This document shows positions 11,120 through 23,500 of a stretch of DNA of 64,000 nt, one piece after another. Source of the stretch: Porites lobata (Eukaryota > Cnidaria > Anthozoa > Scleractinia > Poritidae); the NCBI GenBank assembly GCA_942486035.1, contig CALNXK010000070.1:692501-756500 (forward strand), written 5' to 3'. Below the pieces are notes generated by a model that saw nothing but the letters and a program-made list of their open reading frames with translations, ran no database searches and was not told the origin of the DNA. The first letter of the stretch is position 1. Each line of letters opens with the position of its first letter. The translations under genes and the position numbers were made by a program.

Positions 11120-12975
11120 AAAGTTCATAACGCTTTTAGCGAATTTTGAGAATCGTAAACAAGTAGTCAACGTGAAGGGGGCAACATCGTGTAGCAAGGA
11201 CCTGCTGTGTGGCGTGCCCCAAGGATCTGTGCTGGGGCCTATATTGCATGTATTGTACACGTCCCAGCTTGGCGACGTTATCAGACGTCATGGCCTATCA
11301 TGTCATTTCTACGCTGATGACACCCAGCTTTACTGCTCGTTCAAGCTTCATGATCAAGCGGTTTCGGTGCAAGCAATTGAGTCTTGTTTAAGGTGGCTGA
11401 ACACAGTTTTGGCAGTTTGTGAGTTTATGTCATTTGCCAAATCATGGCAAGAGAAGGGTTGTAGCTCACAAGCTGAAACTTGGCAAGTGAAAATATATTG
11501 ATGAAAAATTTTGATTGACCGGTAAAATTTGACATTTTCGTAGTTCTCATGGCAACATGAACGATTGAACACAACCTTAAAAAAATTTCACTTTTGCTCA
11601 GTTTGCAGAAAATTCACTCCTTGGATTTTCCTATAAACTTGCACATAGCTTACTATAATTTATCATTACCATTTGAAACTTGTTTGACCAAATTTTAACA
11701 GAGGGGTTTTAAGATAATCAATGTTATAATTGTACTGTAATTATTATGAAATGTGTCACAAAAATCGTCTGTTCAACTTCCATTTTAAAGTTCTCATTAT
11801 CTAAAATACGATAAAAGTAGACATTCCTACAACTATCACACAATTTTAATGAGTAGATTTTGAGAAATCGTCTTCTGTTTGCCATTGCTTTTTAGCCGCC
11901 ATGTTTGTTTATCTAAGTTAAAACACTCTCTGTCACGCGAGTTACCACTGACCACCCGCAAAACTGTGTTCAGGCACCTTAAATGATATTGATGCATAGG
12001 TGCTTGCAAACATGTTAAAGCTGAACAGGGATAAAACTGAGCTCCTAGTGACAGGACCAAAGCACAAAGTCAACCCACCTATTAAGGGTATTCATGTGGC
12101 TGGTGAATACATTGAAGTCTCTAATAATGCTAGAAATATAGGTGTAAATTTTGATTCCCATGTCACCTTAGAGAAACATGTTATGAACACCTGCAAAACG
12201 GCCTTCTATCATTTACGAAATATAGCAAAGATAAGAAACAGTCTCTCTCAGGATAATGCTGAGACACTTATTCATGCATTTATTTCATCTAAGTTGGATT
12301 TCTGTGATGCTCTTCTATATGACTTACCTCAATCGGTTATTGATAGGCTACAGTATGTACAAAACTGCGCAGCTCGACTGGTGACTAGAACTCGAAGCTC
12401 AGAACATATAACATCAGTTCTTCGTAGACTACACTGACTACCAGTCAGACAACGAATTAGGTACAAAATACTACTTCTTAAGCACAAAGCACTGAATGGC
12501 ATGGCGCCAAAATATATAGCAGATCTCCTTCAGCCCTATACTCCGACGAGGCAATTACGATCTTCTTCAAAAAATCTGCTTGTAACACCAAAGTCTAATC
12601 TCAAGTTTTACGGTGACAGATCTTTTCAAGTTGCTGCGCCCAGGCTCTGGAACTCCCTAACCGATGACATAAGATCAATCCAGAACCTTGATGTTTTTAA
12701 GAATAAGATTAAAACACTACTTTTTAGAGAGGCTTTGATTAGTTAGTTGCCAACCTTTTTCTTTTATTGTATATATTTTCCTTAGTTAACCTTAGCAAGT
12801 CGATTGTATCTTATTTTTTAGAAATTTATTTCTACAACTGTCACATATATTCTCTGTAATAAGTCAAATATTTTTTATTTATTTTGTTTTTTGAGAATTA
12901 CGATTATTGTAAAGCGCCATTGAGCTCACGGAAATGGCGCTATATTAATTCTTGTATTATTATTATTATTATTAG
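11120..12975 (+). mobile_element. CR1/L2-like LINE, 5'-truncated, split by a MITE
   Basis: RT motifs CGVPQGSVLGP (motif B) and FYADDTQLY (motif C) lie at 11209-11340. The 3' part of the ORF (LNRDKTELL, KLDFCDALLYDLP, AARLVTR, APRLWNSL) lies at 12000-12746. Between them is a 587-bp element flanked by TTAA. The ORF ends at 12746. A short 3' UTR follows with the aaagcgccat...atggcgctat hairpin and a terminal (TTA)n tail around 12954-12975, typical of CR1/L2-type elements. The 5' end is truncated within RT, so the boundary near 11120 is approximate. In-frame stops (e.g. TGA at about 12435) show it is dead. Confidence 0.85.
11392..11978. mobile_element. MITE with TTAA target duplication
   Basis: The terminal inverted repeats begin GGTGGCTGAACACAGTTTTG on the left and, reverse complemented, GGTGCCTGAACACAGTTTTG on the right (one mismatch in 20). 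TTAA is directly repeated at 11388-11391 and 11979-11982. This is the hallmark of piggyBac-type transposition. No transposase ORF is present, so it is non-autonomous. Removing it with one TTAA puts the surrounding LINE back in one frame, which confirms the boundaries. Confidence 0.88.
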
Positions 12976-13147
12976 TGTATTGTATTTTAGTGTTTTGTCT
13001 CCTATCAAAGGCCGGTATCAGAAACTTTGGTTTTTGTATGTATATCTTTTACAACTTTCTTCTCAGTGCTAGCCTCACTGTTTAGAAAGATAAAGAGGAA
13101 TTCACTCTGCAAACTAAGCTTATATTCATTCTTCAATATGATTTCAG

Positions 13148-13270
13148 ACATCAATGAGTGTGAAGGAATAACTCACAGTTGCAGTTCTAATGCAGTTTGT
13201 AATAACACCAAAGGATCCTACAACTGCACATGTAAACCTGGTTACATGGGAGACGGATGGAACTGCACAG
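13148..13270 (+). CDS. cbEGF exon 6 (123 nt, phase 1-1)
   Basis: The acceptor is gatttcag (AG at 13146-13147) and the donor is GTGATG at 13271. It encodes DINECEGITHSCSSNAVC, then NNTKGSYNCTCKPGYMGDG and a closing CT. Both splice sites look intact. It heads the second copy of the duplicated block (DINEC exon, degenerate exon, DIDEC exon). Confidence 0.85.
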
Positions 13271-13459
13271 GTGATGAATATGCAAATACATAAATGAGGT
13301 TTTGGTTAATGGGGAAGCATCTTGTCAAAGTTTTATTCATGAAAGCGTAAGCAAAGTTGGAGGTAAACCTACTTTTGAAATGACGCAATACCATCGAAAC
13401 CTTATATTTACAATTATTGTGAAAAAAGTAAAAAAAAGAAAAAAAAACTCAAATTTCAG

Positions 13460-13631
13460 GTCCCGACTATGGTATTATTGGAGACACATTCAGACGGTTA
13501 CTGAATATAATAAAGGTTGTCCAAAAATCGATTGTGGGTCTAAAACAAACAAATGCAACGGAAACGCAAAGTCAGGAACAACAAAGGATCTTACAATTGC
13601 ATTTGCAAGAATGGATATTTTTTCCGCCCAG
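13460..13631 (+). pseudogene. Degenerate EGF-type exon in the second block
   Basis: It has acceptor aaatttcag and donor GTTAAA, but a length of 172 nt, which breaks the 3n rule the neighbours obey. The first part reads in one frame (IDCGSKTNKCNGN) and the last part (KGSYNCICKNGYF) in another, so a one-base shift has occurred. The C-x-C-x-N-G-Y-F end is EGF-like. It is the better preserved relative of 6423-6557. Confidence 0.55.
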
Positions 13632-13695
13632 GTTAAATAAATTTTAGTTTTTCACCCACTGAGCTTTCCGTTGTTTAATATAAAACGTATTTGAA

Positions 13696-13818
13696 ATATC
13701 GATGAGTGTGTGGCAGATGCCCACAATTGCAGTTCTGATGCATTTTGTAATAACACCCTCGGATCCTTCGCTTGCACGTGTAAACCTGGATATACAGGAG
13801 ATGGACAAAAATGCACAG
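13696..13818 (+). CDS. cbEGF exon 7, acceptor lost
   Basis: It encodes DIDECVADAHNCSSDAFC, SFACTCKPGYTGDG and KCT, 123 nt with donor GTAATA at 13819. The bases before the exon are tttgAA where sister exons have tttcAG, so the acceptor AG is missing. It would be expected to be skipped without changing frame. It is the counterpart of the LINE-split exon 3. Confidence 0.7.
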
Positions 13819-14708
13819 GTAATATTTATCAGTGAAAATTCTGTTCTCTTATGGCAGCAGAAACTTCATTGCTTATTATAGCAATGCAACGACAAGGTGG
13901 ATCCAAGGGATATGGATTGGGTGGGTAGCCACCCCTTTTCTGGCCTGCCTGCCTGCCTGATAGCCGCGCGCCGGGAAGCGTGTAAGAATTTGTGGTGTTA
14001 CAGGTTCCTGTATTCATCTTCCCTCAACTGCAACGTTTTGGGATTTCCATAGGACTAATTTAATAAACTTGTTTCGTGACCGACAAGTATCACCCACTCC
14101 TTCTTACACTGTACCTTGGATCTGCCTCCCTGAGCGAACGCCCAGTGACGTGTAAGAGAAATCACATTGACTTGGAACATGACGTCATGACCCAAGTCAA
14201 ATTTAGAAGGATTTGAATGCAGCTGAAAAAACATAACGGTGTTAATATCTTGTTCTTAACTTTAAGAAAATACTGATTATTGGCAAATAGCCCTTTCCAT
14301 CAGTTTTTTTACTCTCTCAATAAACCCATAATTAGACAAATTTAGTCTGATGACATTATTACTCTAGGAATCGGTGAAGTTTGTCAATACTCGCAATTTT
14401 TGAAGGGAAAAAAGGTGGTGGGCAATTTCCCATAGAATGAAAGAGCCGTAAAAATTTCTTGGAAAAGAAAATGGGGCCAGAAGAAAGTTAGCTGCTTAGA
14501 TGGCATAAAATATCGAAGAAAAATGACTGAGTAAACATTAAATCTCACCAGTGTTAAAAAAATAGTGGGTGTAAGAAGACCGATTCTGCAACACGTTTAT
14601 GTATACATGTATAATAAAAATAACCCTGATGAAGGATTACTGATCAACATTTACGCGGATCAGCTGTGATGCTAATGTCTTAGTTAACACTTTCCCCTCT
14701 TTCAACAA

Positions 14709-14831
14709 ACGTGAACGAGTGTACCACCAATAATGGTGGCTGCGATCACATCTGTAGCAATACAAAAGGAAGTTATGAGTGCGAGTGCCACGGTGGTTTC
14801 TTGCTTTCTAGTGACAAACACAGATGCCAAG
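14709..14831 (+). CDS. EGF exon 8 (divergent), acceptor doubtful
   Basis: It encodes VNECTTNNGGCDHICSNTKG, then YECECHGGFLLSSDKHRCQ, with donor GTGAGT at 14832. This is the LDL-receptor/EGF type with NNGGC-x-x-x-C. Measured from the phase it is 123 nt like the others, but the two preceding bases are AA (caacaa) rather than AG. The protein pattern is conserved, so either the acceptor is mutated or a non-obvious one is used. Confidence 0.7.
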
Positions 14832-14839
14832 GTGAGTCA

Positions 14840-15534
14840 ACAACAATAATACCTGGTGAATCTATAGCTCTTTGTATCTCCTACATCAAACAATTGCTGA
14901 AGAACAAAAGAGTATCAGTCTCGTATGTGGTCCTAAAAACCTTCAGAAGCCTACTCTTGACTTCTTTTGATCGCTTGAGATGGTAGGGAAAAATTCACTT
15001 TAAAAAGCGCTCGAGTAGGTCTTTACGTAAGCTATGTTATTGTACGAAACATTCAAAAAGTCTTGGAATCTCATTCGAAATAAATGGCATACATACTGGA
15101 CCGTTTAATGGAAAAACATGGAAGACTATAGAAATGATCGTGATAGACGAGCTAATCCAGGCAGTTATAATGACCAAGAGTGTGACTAAAGGAAAAGATT
15201 TTCTCGCCTTATACCCTCTAGAATTGATGTATGTCAATTCTCTTTTTAATTAAGTAAACAATACCACCAATCATTCATGAGAAACAAATAGTTGGTAATT
15301 ATCCTGCAAAAAGTAATCCATTCATCACGGGGCAGACCGCGGTCACAAGGACATAAGGCTCTTTCCCGTACAAACACGTGACAGTGTAGAAAACCAAGTA
15401 CCATGGGTAAAAAGGAGTTACATGCAAAGACTGTCTTTCTTTGAACTCCTACCTGTAGAGCAAACACCAGAGTTCAAGTAGTCTCTAATTCTTCCCAAGC
15501 AAAATTACCTAATAATAATTTGCCTGTCCACCTA
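14840..15534. other. Intron, nothing recognised
   Basis: This is AT-rich sequence between EGF exon 8 and the dispersed repeat that begins near 15535. No exon, RNA gene or repeat was recognised. Confidence 0.5.
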
Positions 15535-17290
15535 CACCACCTTTATTTTAAAGCGAAGCACCGTGAGTAAGAAAATTTGGTAACCTATGCATCTGAGAAA
15601 TTTTGGTAGCCACGTGACCGTACGCCCTTCCGCCCGGCCGACCGTTCGTCCGTCCATGCCACAGACATACCAATGTAAGATAGAGAGATTAAGATTCACG
15701 TTTACCGTAAACGGCAAACGCCAGACTCTAGTTGAGAATTTCTCAGAATAGAAAATAAGCAGATAAAAACAGTCGAGAACGCTTCGTTTGGTTAAAACTG
15801 GCATAAAACCACTTATTTTTGTGTAGAAGCAATAAAACGTAATCGGAAAATAAGGGGAAAGCTTGTTCAAGTGATATAGCCGCCCGCGTCTTGTGAAGCA
15901 GAGACAACTAAAGAGTCAATAAAGACGAAAACGGAAAGCAGAAATTGTTTCTGCATCCATGTTGTCTAATTAAGCTTAGATTAATTGTCATTTCCACAAA
16001 TTTGGAATACAGAGAAGGAGAGAGACAGAGAAAAAGAGAAAGTAGGCGAAAGGCCAGCGAAGTATAGCGACAGACTGCTAGAGAGAGAGAGAAAAGACAA
16101 AAAAGACATTTTTTTGTTGGAAGAACAGCATGAAAGTTTTGTAGCGGCGGTGGAAAAATAAGAAATCCTAGCGGCCACCAAGGTGAAAATGAGTGGCAGT
16201 GAAAAAAAAATGAACAAGAACACGTACGACAAACCTCCATAAAACGTGTAACCCGGAAGTTTCTGGAAGTTTCACGTTTTAGTCGTACAAAACAACGGCA
16301 AAGAAATGTACAAAAAAGTGTGCTGCCGTGCAAAGTTGCTTTTTTGCCAGTTAGACCTATTGCTGTTTTTTCACCGTTCTCATTTCCTTCGCCGCTTAGC
16401 ATTACAAGATTATATGTTTTGTTTGAGCAAACTATAAATATTATCGAGAGCTTCGCTTTTAGCCCAGTCTCGAAATATAATTTTATGCCATGAAGGCCGT
16501 TAAGATACGATATATATTCCTCGGTGGCAGCCAATTTACACGTTATAGCTTATCGGTTTTGTCTCTCTGGCTGAAGGAAAGGCCAAAATGAAAATCAGGC
16601 CGTGTTTACTTTACAAATCTGGTAGCGCGTAAACCAGCCTTTTGATATCACCTCTGAGGTAAACAAAACTATCAGGCGTTGTTTATTTATCGTTCAGGCT
16701 TCGGACACAGATTATGTCATGGTTGGCCCTATTTTACTTATAACTCTGCAGTTTTTCACAGAATAATCTTACAAGACAAATTGCTGACTCATTTAATATT
16801 CAGGACGATCGAAGCACACGCTTCCCTTGCACAACAAATTATAAAATGACAACAACATAAAACGTTTTTGAATGAACAGTACCCGGTAATAGAGTTACTC
16901 TTCTCTATTTTATTGACCAAGACATGTATTGAGTGTGACGTGTCCCTGAAAATCGTGAGTCATGAATAAAACCTTGCAGATTTAAAGACACTTTGCCACT
17001 TTCCACAATGCATTGCGGTCGTTTTAGAATTTTGTGGTTGACGAAAATCTTCAGCCATAGCGAAGGCAGAACAAATACATCAATAATCCGTCTCCATCGC
17101 CCAGTTTGAGTATAATTTTGGCCACTTTTTAAAAAATATATTTGTGTTCGCGAGCGGCGCCCCATTCCTTAGAAAATTTGGTAATCCATCCATCCGAAAA
17201 ATCACGTGACCGTAGGTCCGCCCACCGACCGTCCGTCCGCACCACGGGCGTACCAATGTAAAATAACTTAATTAAATTAACAGGTAAGAC
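15535..17290. repeat. Dispersed repeat family, also found inside the Polinton
   Basis: Two direct copies of an end motif (an AAAATTTGGTAA block, a ...ATCC or ...ATC...GA block, CACGTGACCGTA, then CCGTCCGTCC and ACCAATGTAA) lie at about 15540-15680 and 17145-17265. Between them, 16580-16830 matches 55350-55570 in the same order: a caatcaggccg-like block, gcgtaaaccag, cacctctgaggtaaa, cagtttttcacag, caagacaaattgc and attcaggac...cgaagcac. No transposase is visible, so this is a non-autonomous or decayed repeat. Boundaries are approximate. Confidence 0.65.
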
Positions 17291-17299
17291 ACCACAGGC

Positions 17300-20200
17300 A
17301 AGTCTAGGTGTTTTTGGCGGAAATCGCGGGAAATTGTGGGATGAGAAAGGAATGGTAAAAGTGACTGAACAGAGGCTTGCAGACCAGGCCCGTACTATCT
17401 TGAAAAGTAAATGGTTCAAAGCTGTGGAGCTAGAAGAGATCAAGAGGAACAAGCATGGAAACTGTGATGAACAAAATGGGACAGTTGTTGTAGAGGAAGC
17501 TAACGATGGTAACGAGCATGAATTACCTGCCGAGAATGTAAAGGAGGTACAGAGTGAAGGGTGTGATGAAGCACCTCGGCAATTGTCTGAAGACCAACTG
17601 GTAATTTGGAAAAGACTGAATGAAATCAGATTGAGTCAGGACCAAGACAAAGTACCAGCTTTGAAGAAAATTGCAAAGCGAAGGATAAGAGAGGAACTCC
17701 AGGTTGTAGAAGAAGTAGCGGCCCAAATACAAACAAACGACATCTCGGAAACCAACAGGGTACTGCATGCCACTGCAGTAGTAGTAACGGAAAGACTGGG
17801 TCTCAAACCTGGCAAGAAGAAAGCAACCAAAGAACCATGGTGGAAAAGACGGTTACAAGGACAGGTGGATCAGCTGCGAAAAAACCTTAGCCTGTAGAAA
17901 TGAGTGCAGTAGGCCGAGAATCAGGATTCAGTTGTGGAGAAAGTACAAAATAGAAACCAAGGGGGTCGCAGTTGTGATTGAAGAACTGAAACAGCGCATC
18001 AGTGCAAAAGCTCATAAAATCAAGCGATACAATGACCGAATTTTGCAATACCAGCAGAACCGGTTATTTGAGGTTAATCAGAGGCAGTTTTACAAAGAAC
18101 TTGATGGCTCACAGGGAAGTGACCAACCGACTCCTGATGCTAATGAAGCCAGAGAGTTTTGGAGTAATATTTGGAACCGGCCAGTGAAACACAGAAGAGA
18201 TGCTGGTTTTGTTAAATGACCTAAAGGGAAAGACCGAGGTAGAACAACAAGATGATCTGACCATTGATATTGATAAGCTACGAGCAATTTTAAGGAAGAT
18301 CCCAAACTGGAAGGCTCCCGGCCCCGATAACGTACAAGGATTCTGGTAGAGCATGAAGAAACTACATGAACGGATGGCGTTGCAGCTGCAAGAATGCCTT
18401 GATGGCAGAGGCATTCCTGAATGGATGACAAAGGGACGAACTGTTCTGCTGATCAAAGACAAGGTGAAAGGGAATGCTGTGGGAAACTATAGGCCAATAA
18501 CATGTTTACCAATAATGTGGAAGGTACTCACGGGGATCATAGCAGAGGATTTGTACCAACATCTCCACCAGAGCTCATTGTTACCAGATGAGCAGAAAGG
18601 TTGCGGAAAGGAGAGCAGAGGAACAAAGGACCAACTGGTTATAGATAGGGCAATACTTCGTGACTGCAAGCAGACGAAAACCAACTTAGCAATAGCTTGG
18701 ATCGATTATAAGAAGGCGTATGATTCTGTTCCCCATTCCTGGATATTAGAATCACTTGATCTTGTAGGGGCTGCAGATAATATCAAGCGGCTAATGAGGG
18801 AAAGCATGGAGTCCCGGAAAACACAACTAACAGCATGTGGTAAGGACCTTGGTGAAGTGTCCATCAGGAGAGGAATATTCCAGGGGGATTCCTTTTCCCC
18901 TTTGTTATTTGTGATTGCAATGCTACCTCTCAGCAGTGTACTGAACGAAACAGCAACAGGCTACCAACTCAGTAAGGAAGAGGGCAAGATAACCCATTTA
19001 TTGTTTATGGACGACCTGAAATTATATGGAAGAAATGAGAAAGAAATTAACTCACTTGTACATACTGTCCGGGTGTTCAGCAGTGACATTGGTATGGATT
19101 TTGGAATCGAGAAGTGCGCAACGATGGTAATGAAAAGAGGCAAGCTGGATAAGTCAGAGGGCATAAGATTGCCTGATGGAAGAATTATCCGAGGTATTGG
19201 AGATGATGTTGAAGGTTATAAATATCTGGGGGTGTTAGAGGGGGGAGTACATTAGGAGAGTGAAGAAAACTTTGTCCTCAAAGCTAAATGCTGGTAATGT
19301 CATAAAGGCTATTAACAGCTGGGCTGTATCTCTACTTCGGTACAGTGGGGGGATTGTAAATTGGACAAAGAGTGAGCTTGCTGAATTGGATCGGAAGACC
19401 AGGAAACTATTAACCATCCATGGCGCTCTTCACCCCAGGTCCAATGTAAGCCGCTTGTACCTACCAAGAAGAGAAGGAGGGGGTGGACTAATTAGTGTTG
19501 AGGATGCCATTAATATTGAAGAAAGAAATATCAATGTCTACGTCTGCCAGAGCCAGGAACGGTTGTTGAAAGCTGCATGGAAGAGGAAGAATGCCAATAA
19601 AATTGAAACGCCAAAGGAATATAAGGAAAAGATGAAGAGGAAAAGAACTGAGGACTGGTCTGGAAAACAGCTGCATGGGTAGTTCAAGAGAGAGACAGAT
19701 GACCTATCTGGTGTGTCTTGGGAGTGGATAAGAACTGGTGAACTGAAGAAGGAGACAGAAGGGCTTATTTTTGCCGCGCAAGATCAGGCACTAAGAACAA
19801 ACGCCGTAAAAGCCAGAATCGAAAACCAAAACGTATCATCCAAATGCAGAATGTGTGGTAGCCACGATGAAACTGTGCAGCATATTTTGTGTAGTTGCCC
19901 CAAGCTTGCGCAGACAGAATATAAAAAGAGGCATGATGTTGTTGGGCGGGTCATTCATTGCGAGGTGTGCAAGGAATATGGAGTGGAGTGCAGTGACAAA
20001 TGGTATGAGCATTCCCCCAAAAGCGTAGAAGAGAATGAGGAGGTTAAACTGTTGTGGGACTCTACCATCCAAACAGACCGTGAAATCCATCACAGGAGGT
20101 CAGACATTGTAATTCAGAAAAAGAAGCAAAGGAAACAATCATTGTGGACATAGCTGTTCCCGGAGATAGTAATATACTGCAGAAAGAAACTGAAAAGTGT

Positions 20201-20482
20201 GAAAAGTACCAAGACCTGGCAAGAGAGATTCAAAGGATCTGGAAATCAAGGACAAAAGTGGTGCCAGTGGTTGTAGGTGCATTGGGTTGAGTGTCAAAGA
20301 AGCTGGCAGGCCACTTGGAGCAACTAGGAATTAAAAACTGAACAAGAACGATGCAAAAGTCGGCACTCCTCGGATCGGCACATATCCTCAGAAAGGTGCT
20401 GGAGGTCTCGGGATGAGACTTGACTGGATATTTCTCCCCAGGGAAAATCCCTGTCCTAAATTTTACATAATAATAATAATAA
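17300..20482 (+). mobile_element. LINE with C-terminal restriction-like endonuclease (R2/NeSL-type)
   Basis: A non-LTR element of about 3.1 kb on the + strand ends in a (TAA)n tail at about 20466-20482. The RT core is followed by a CCHC-like knuckle and then a restriction-like endonuclease region, an arrangement known from early-branching LINE clades (R2, NeSL, Hero and relatives) rather than APE-type LINEs. It lies in the large intron before the last exon. Several frameshifts and stops show it is inactive. The exact clade cannot be set without a tree. Confidence 0.75.
17334..20290 (+). pseudogene. REL-LINE ORF (RT plus endonuclease), frameshifted
   Basis: The ORF is broken into pieces at 17334-17897, 17932-18219, 18353-19255, 19260-19682 and 19713-20153 in changing frames. 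Blocks seen: NYRPITCLPIMWKVLTG, AWIDYKKAYDSVPH (RT motif A), RRGIFQGDSFSPLLF (motif B), LLFMDDLKLYG (motif C with the unusual FMDDLK form), YKYLGV, then CRMCGSHDETVQHILCSCP (CCHC) and the RSDIVI ... IAVPGD ... EKYQDL-like endonuclease strands, ending near VVVGALG. The FMDDLK motif and RSDIVI/IAVPGD order support the REL-LINE call. Confidence 0.75.
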
Positions 20483-20559
20483 CATAGTTAACCAGGGTAA
20501 ACCTGTCAGCAGAAGCTGTTATAAATGGGTGCCCTGGGCAACGTAAAATAACAACTAAA

Positions 20560-23500
20560 GGAAAAAATAGCTATTGTAACAAATCAACTATCAGAAAATG
20601 AAAAAACAATGTACAATGGCGATGGATAAAAACTGAGAATTATATAACTACGTAAATTAAGACCTTCAAAAAACTCTAAAAGATTTACCAGAACTCTAAA
20701 TAATATATCATTAAGAGGCTGTGTTTTAAAAATCTCTATAGAGTCAACTTCCTTTAGGGGCGGTGGCAAGTTATTGAAAGCCTGGGCTCAAGTATAGAAC
20801 TTTCCCTTCTTGGCAGATTCTGTACGGACTTTAGGAATTAAAATATCTAAAAAATTACGCCCAGTGGAATAAATATGTAAAGACTTGATAAAATAACTCT
20901 TAAAAAGATCTAGAGCAATGTTACTGGAGACGTTTAAAAACGAAAGTTAAATTGTGCGTAGTAAGACGCGCCCTTAGGGACTTCCAACTTAATTGGCATA
21001 ACAGTTGATGGTGACTAAGATTGCTATCCTTCAGAACAATTCTTGCGGCCCTCGTTTGAAGTCGTTCTAAAGATTTATATCTAGAAGGAGCTAAGTTGTT
21101 CCAAACAAAATCGCAATAATATAACTTGGAAAGTATCATGGTTGTAAAGACTCTTTCAGCTGCGTAGGCCGTTACGTACCCTACTTACCAAACTAAGTTG
21201 ACTAGATATCTTGTTATTCAGCCGCGTAACATGTTCCTTAAATGACGGGGACTGGTCTAGGTATATCCCTAAATACTTATAAAAAGGTGCACGATTTAGA
21301 ACTCAACCTCCGAGGTAAGCTTAACTTAGATTAACAGAGTCAAACTGATTAAGTTTCATAGAATTTTCAAAGATCACATATTCAGTTTTCTTAAGATGAA
21401 TAAATAGATCAGTCTTGTTAGACCAATCCAAAAGGAACTCACCGCGTCCTTCAACACTTGCAATAGGTGGTTAGCATCTGAGGCAGCATAATAGATGGCT
21501 GTATAATCTGCTACCCCTGCTGGATACTCCCTATGATGGCCTATACGCGGAGGCTCCATCCTGACAGGGGCATCTTTTCCAGGCTTCAGGTATATGAAAG
21601 AGTAGGGATTTTTCTCAGTTTAATTATATAAAAGGGTAGGGAAATCTGTCATTTGAGTCTGTGAAAGGGCCCAAAACGGTTAACAGATGAATTTTATGGC
21701 TTTATAAAGTCGAGAAAACGTTGTATTTTTGTGATTGATTCCTATTTAAAAGACAGTGCATTTACAGTAGTTAAAAGGGATGCAAAATTCTAAACAAGGT
21801 ATGTGAAAGGGATACCATTTGTCAATAGGAGGTCTAAGAAAGGGGTACCTTTTTCACGAAAAATGGTATATAAAAGGGTAAGGGGTTGGACCTAAGGGCG
21901 GAGCCTCCCCGCATAAACATTTGTTGAGTACCCCTCCCCGGGCTACGTACATTAACATATTAGAAGCTTGCAAACAGTTCGGTAGGTCTGTGCAATACAA
22001 TAAAAATAGCAACGGACCCAGTATAGAACCTTGCAGAACTCCAGAAACAACTTGTTAAGGACTGGACAGAACACCTCCCACGAAAACAGATTGGGTACGT
22101 TCAGTGAGGTAATCAGTCATACAAAGATGTTCACTACCCCAAATCCCAAACAACTGCAGCTTATCAAGTAAGATATTGTGGTCAATAATTTCAAATGCCT
22201 TACGGAAGTCCACAAAGATGGCACCTGTTAGGAGTCCAGCATCCATGTCTCTCCTAACGGAGTCAGTAAGCAAAGTAATAGCTGACTGTATAGAGTACTT
22301 ACGACGGAATCTGCATTTGTGTCTTGAAAACTGGTCACGTGACTCCAGATAATCTACAAGTTGTTGTTGAACAATATCATCCCTCGTGCCATCTTTGTAA
22401 AGTGGGATTACCTTAGCATGTTTACAATCATGGGGTATACCTTGGGTTGAATATGCTGTTAGTTACAGCACTATCCTTTTGCAAACTGGTCGGGAGGCCA
22501 TGAAGACCTTGTTGCCTTTCATGCCTTTGACTGTACCAAGTGTATGTAAATGAGGCCATTAGTTACTTGTGCCAAGTGAAATTTATCATCAGTAAATTTG
22601 GAACAAAACGAAGTAGCAACGGAGCAGCGGAGTTCTCTGGAATTGATTGGAGAGTCGCAATTTAGTCTCCGAGAAGTATTTACAAAAGCAATCGGCGGTA
22701 TTTTCTTTCTTTATCTGTGATCAACTCTCCATCGAACTTCAGTTGGTTTAATGTTCCGGAACTTGACGATTTATTTTGGTAGAGTTTCGTCATAGTCTTC
22801 CAAAAGTTGCGCGGATCGTCGAGATTTTCTTCAATTAAGTTTTGATTTTAATCAGACTTGGCATTCCTTTTAGCAGCAGTGACTTGATTTCTATGTGATC
22901 AATAAGAAGCCCAATCTCGTCTTTTCCAGATCTCTTTCCTTTTCTTAAGTAGAAATCTCTAGTTTTCATTAAGTTAGAAATCGCAGAGGTCATCTATAGA
23001 TTTTGGCGACCAAGTACTTTTTAAGTAAGCAACAGTGCGTGCCGATCACAGATATCAAGAAAAATGTTTTTGAAGCCGTTCCATGCAGAATGTACATCAG
23101 AACTTTTCAACACTGAATCCCACGAGACCATCTTGATGTCTTTTTTAAAAACGTCTTTGTTTCTTGGTGAAGCTGTAGCATTTAATAGTTCGTGCTTGAA
23201 GCGTAAGTGAGTTCATTTTTTGAACTTATCCGACAATAACATGATCACTTATGCCCAGTTGAATAACTTTCGTTAGAAAAATATTGTGTGGGTGTGTCGA
23301 AAGTATGACGTCAATAAATGTGCTCCTGCTTTTAGTGATCGCTAGTGGGTTCATTGATTAGCTGTGACATGCCAAAACCTTTTAAAGTGTCCTTTAACTC
23401 TCTCGAGACTCCATCGGTCCTTTTTCTAGGTACAAAATTTGCATTCAGATCACTAACCAGAAAAATTTGTTCTGCACTGATAAATTGCAAACCAACCGGC

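Noticed and set aside
15908..16534. 208-aa Ser/Leu-rich ORF on the minus strand
   Set aside because: Lies in a dispersed non-coding repeat with low-complexity GAGA tracts; no domain and a competing ORF in another frame.
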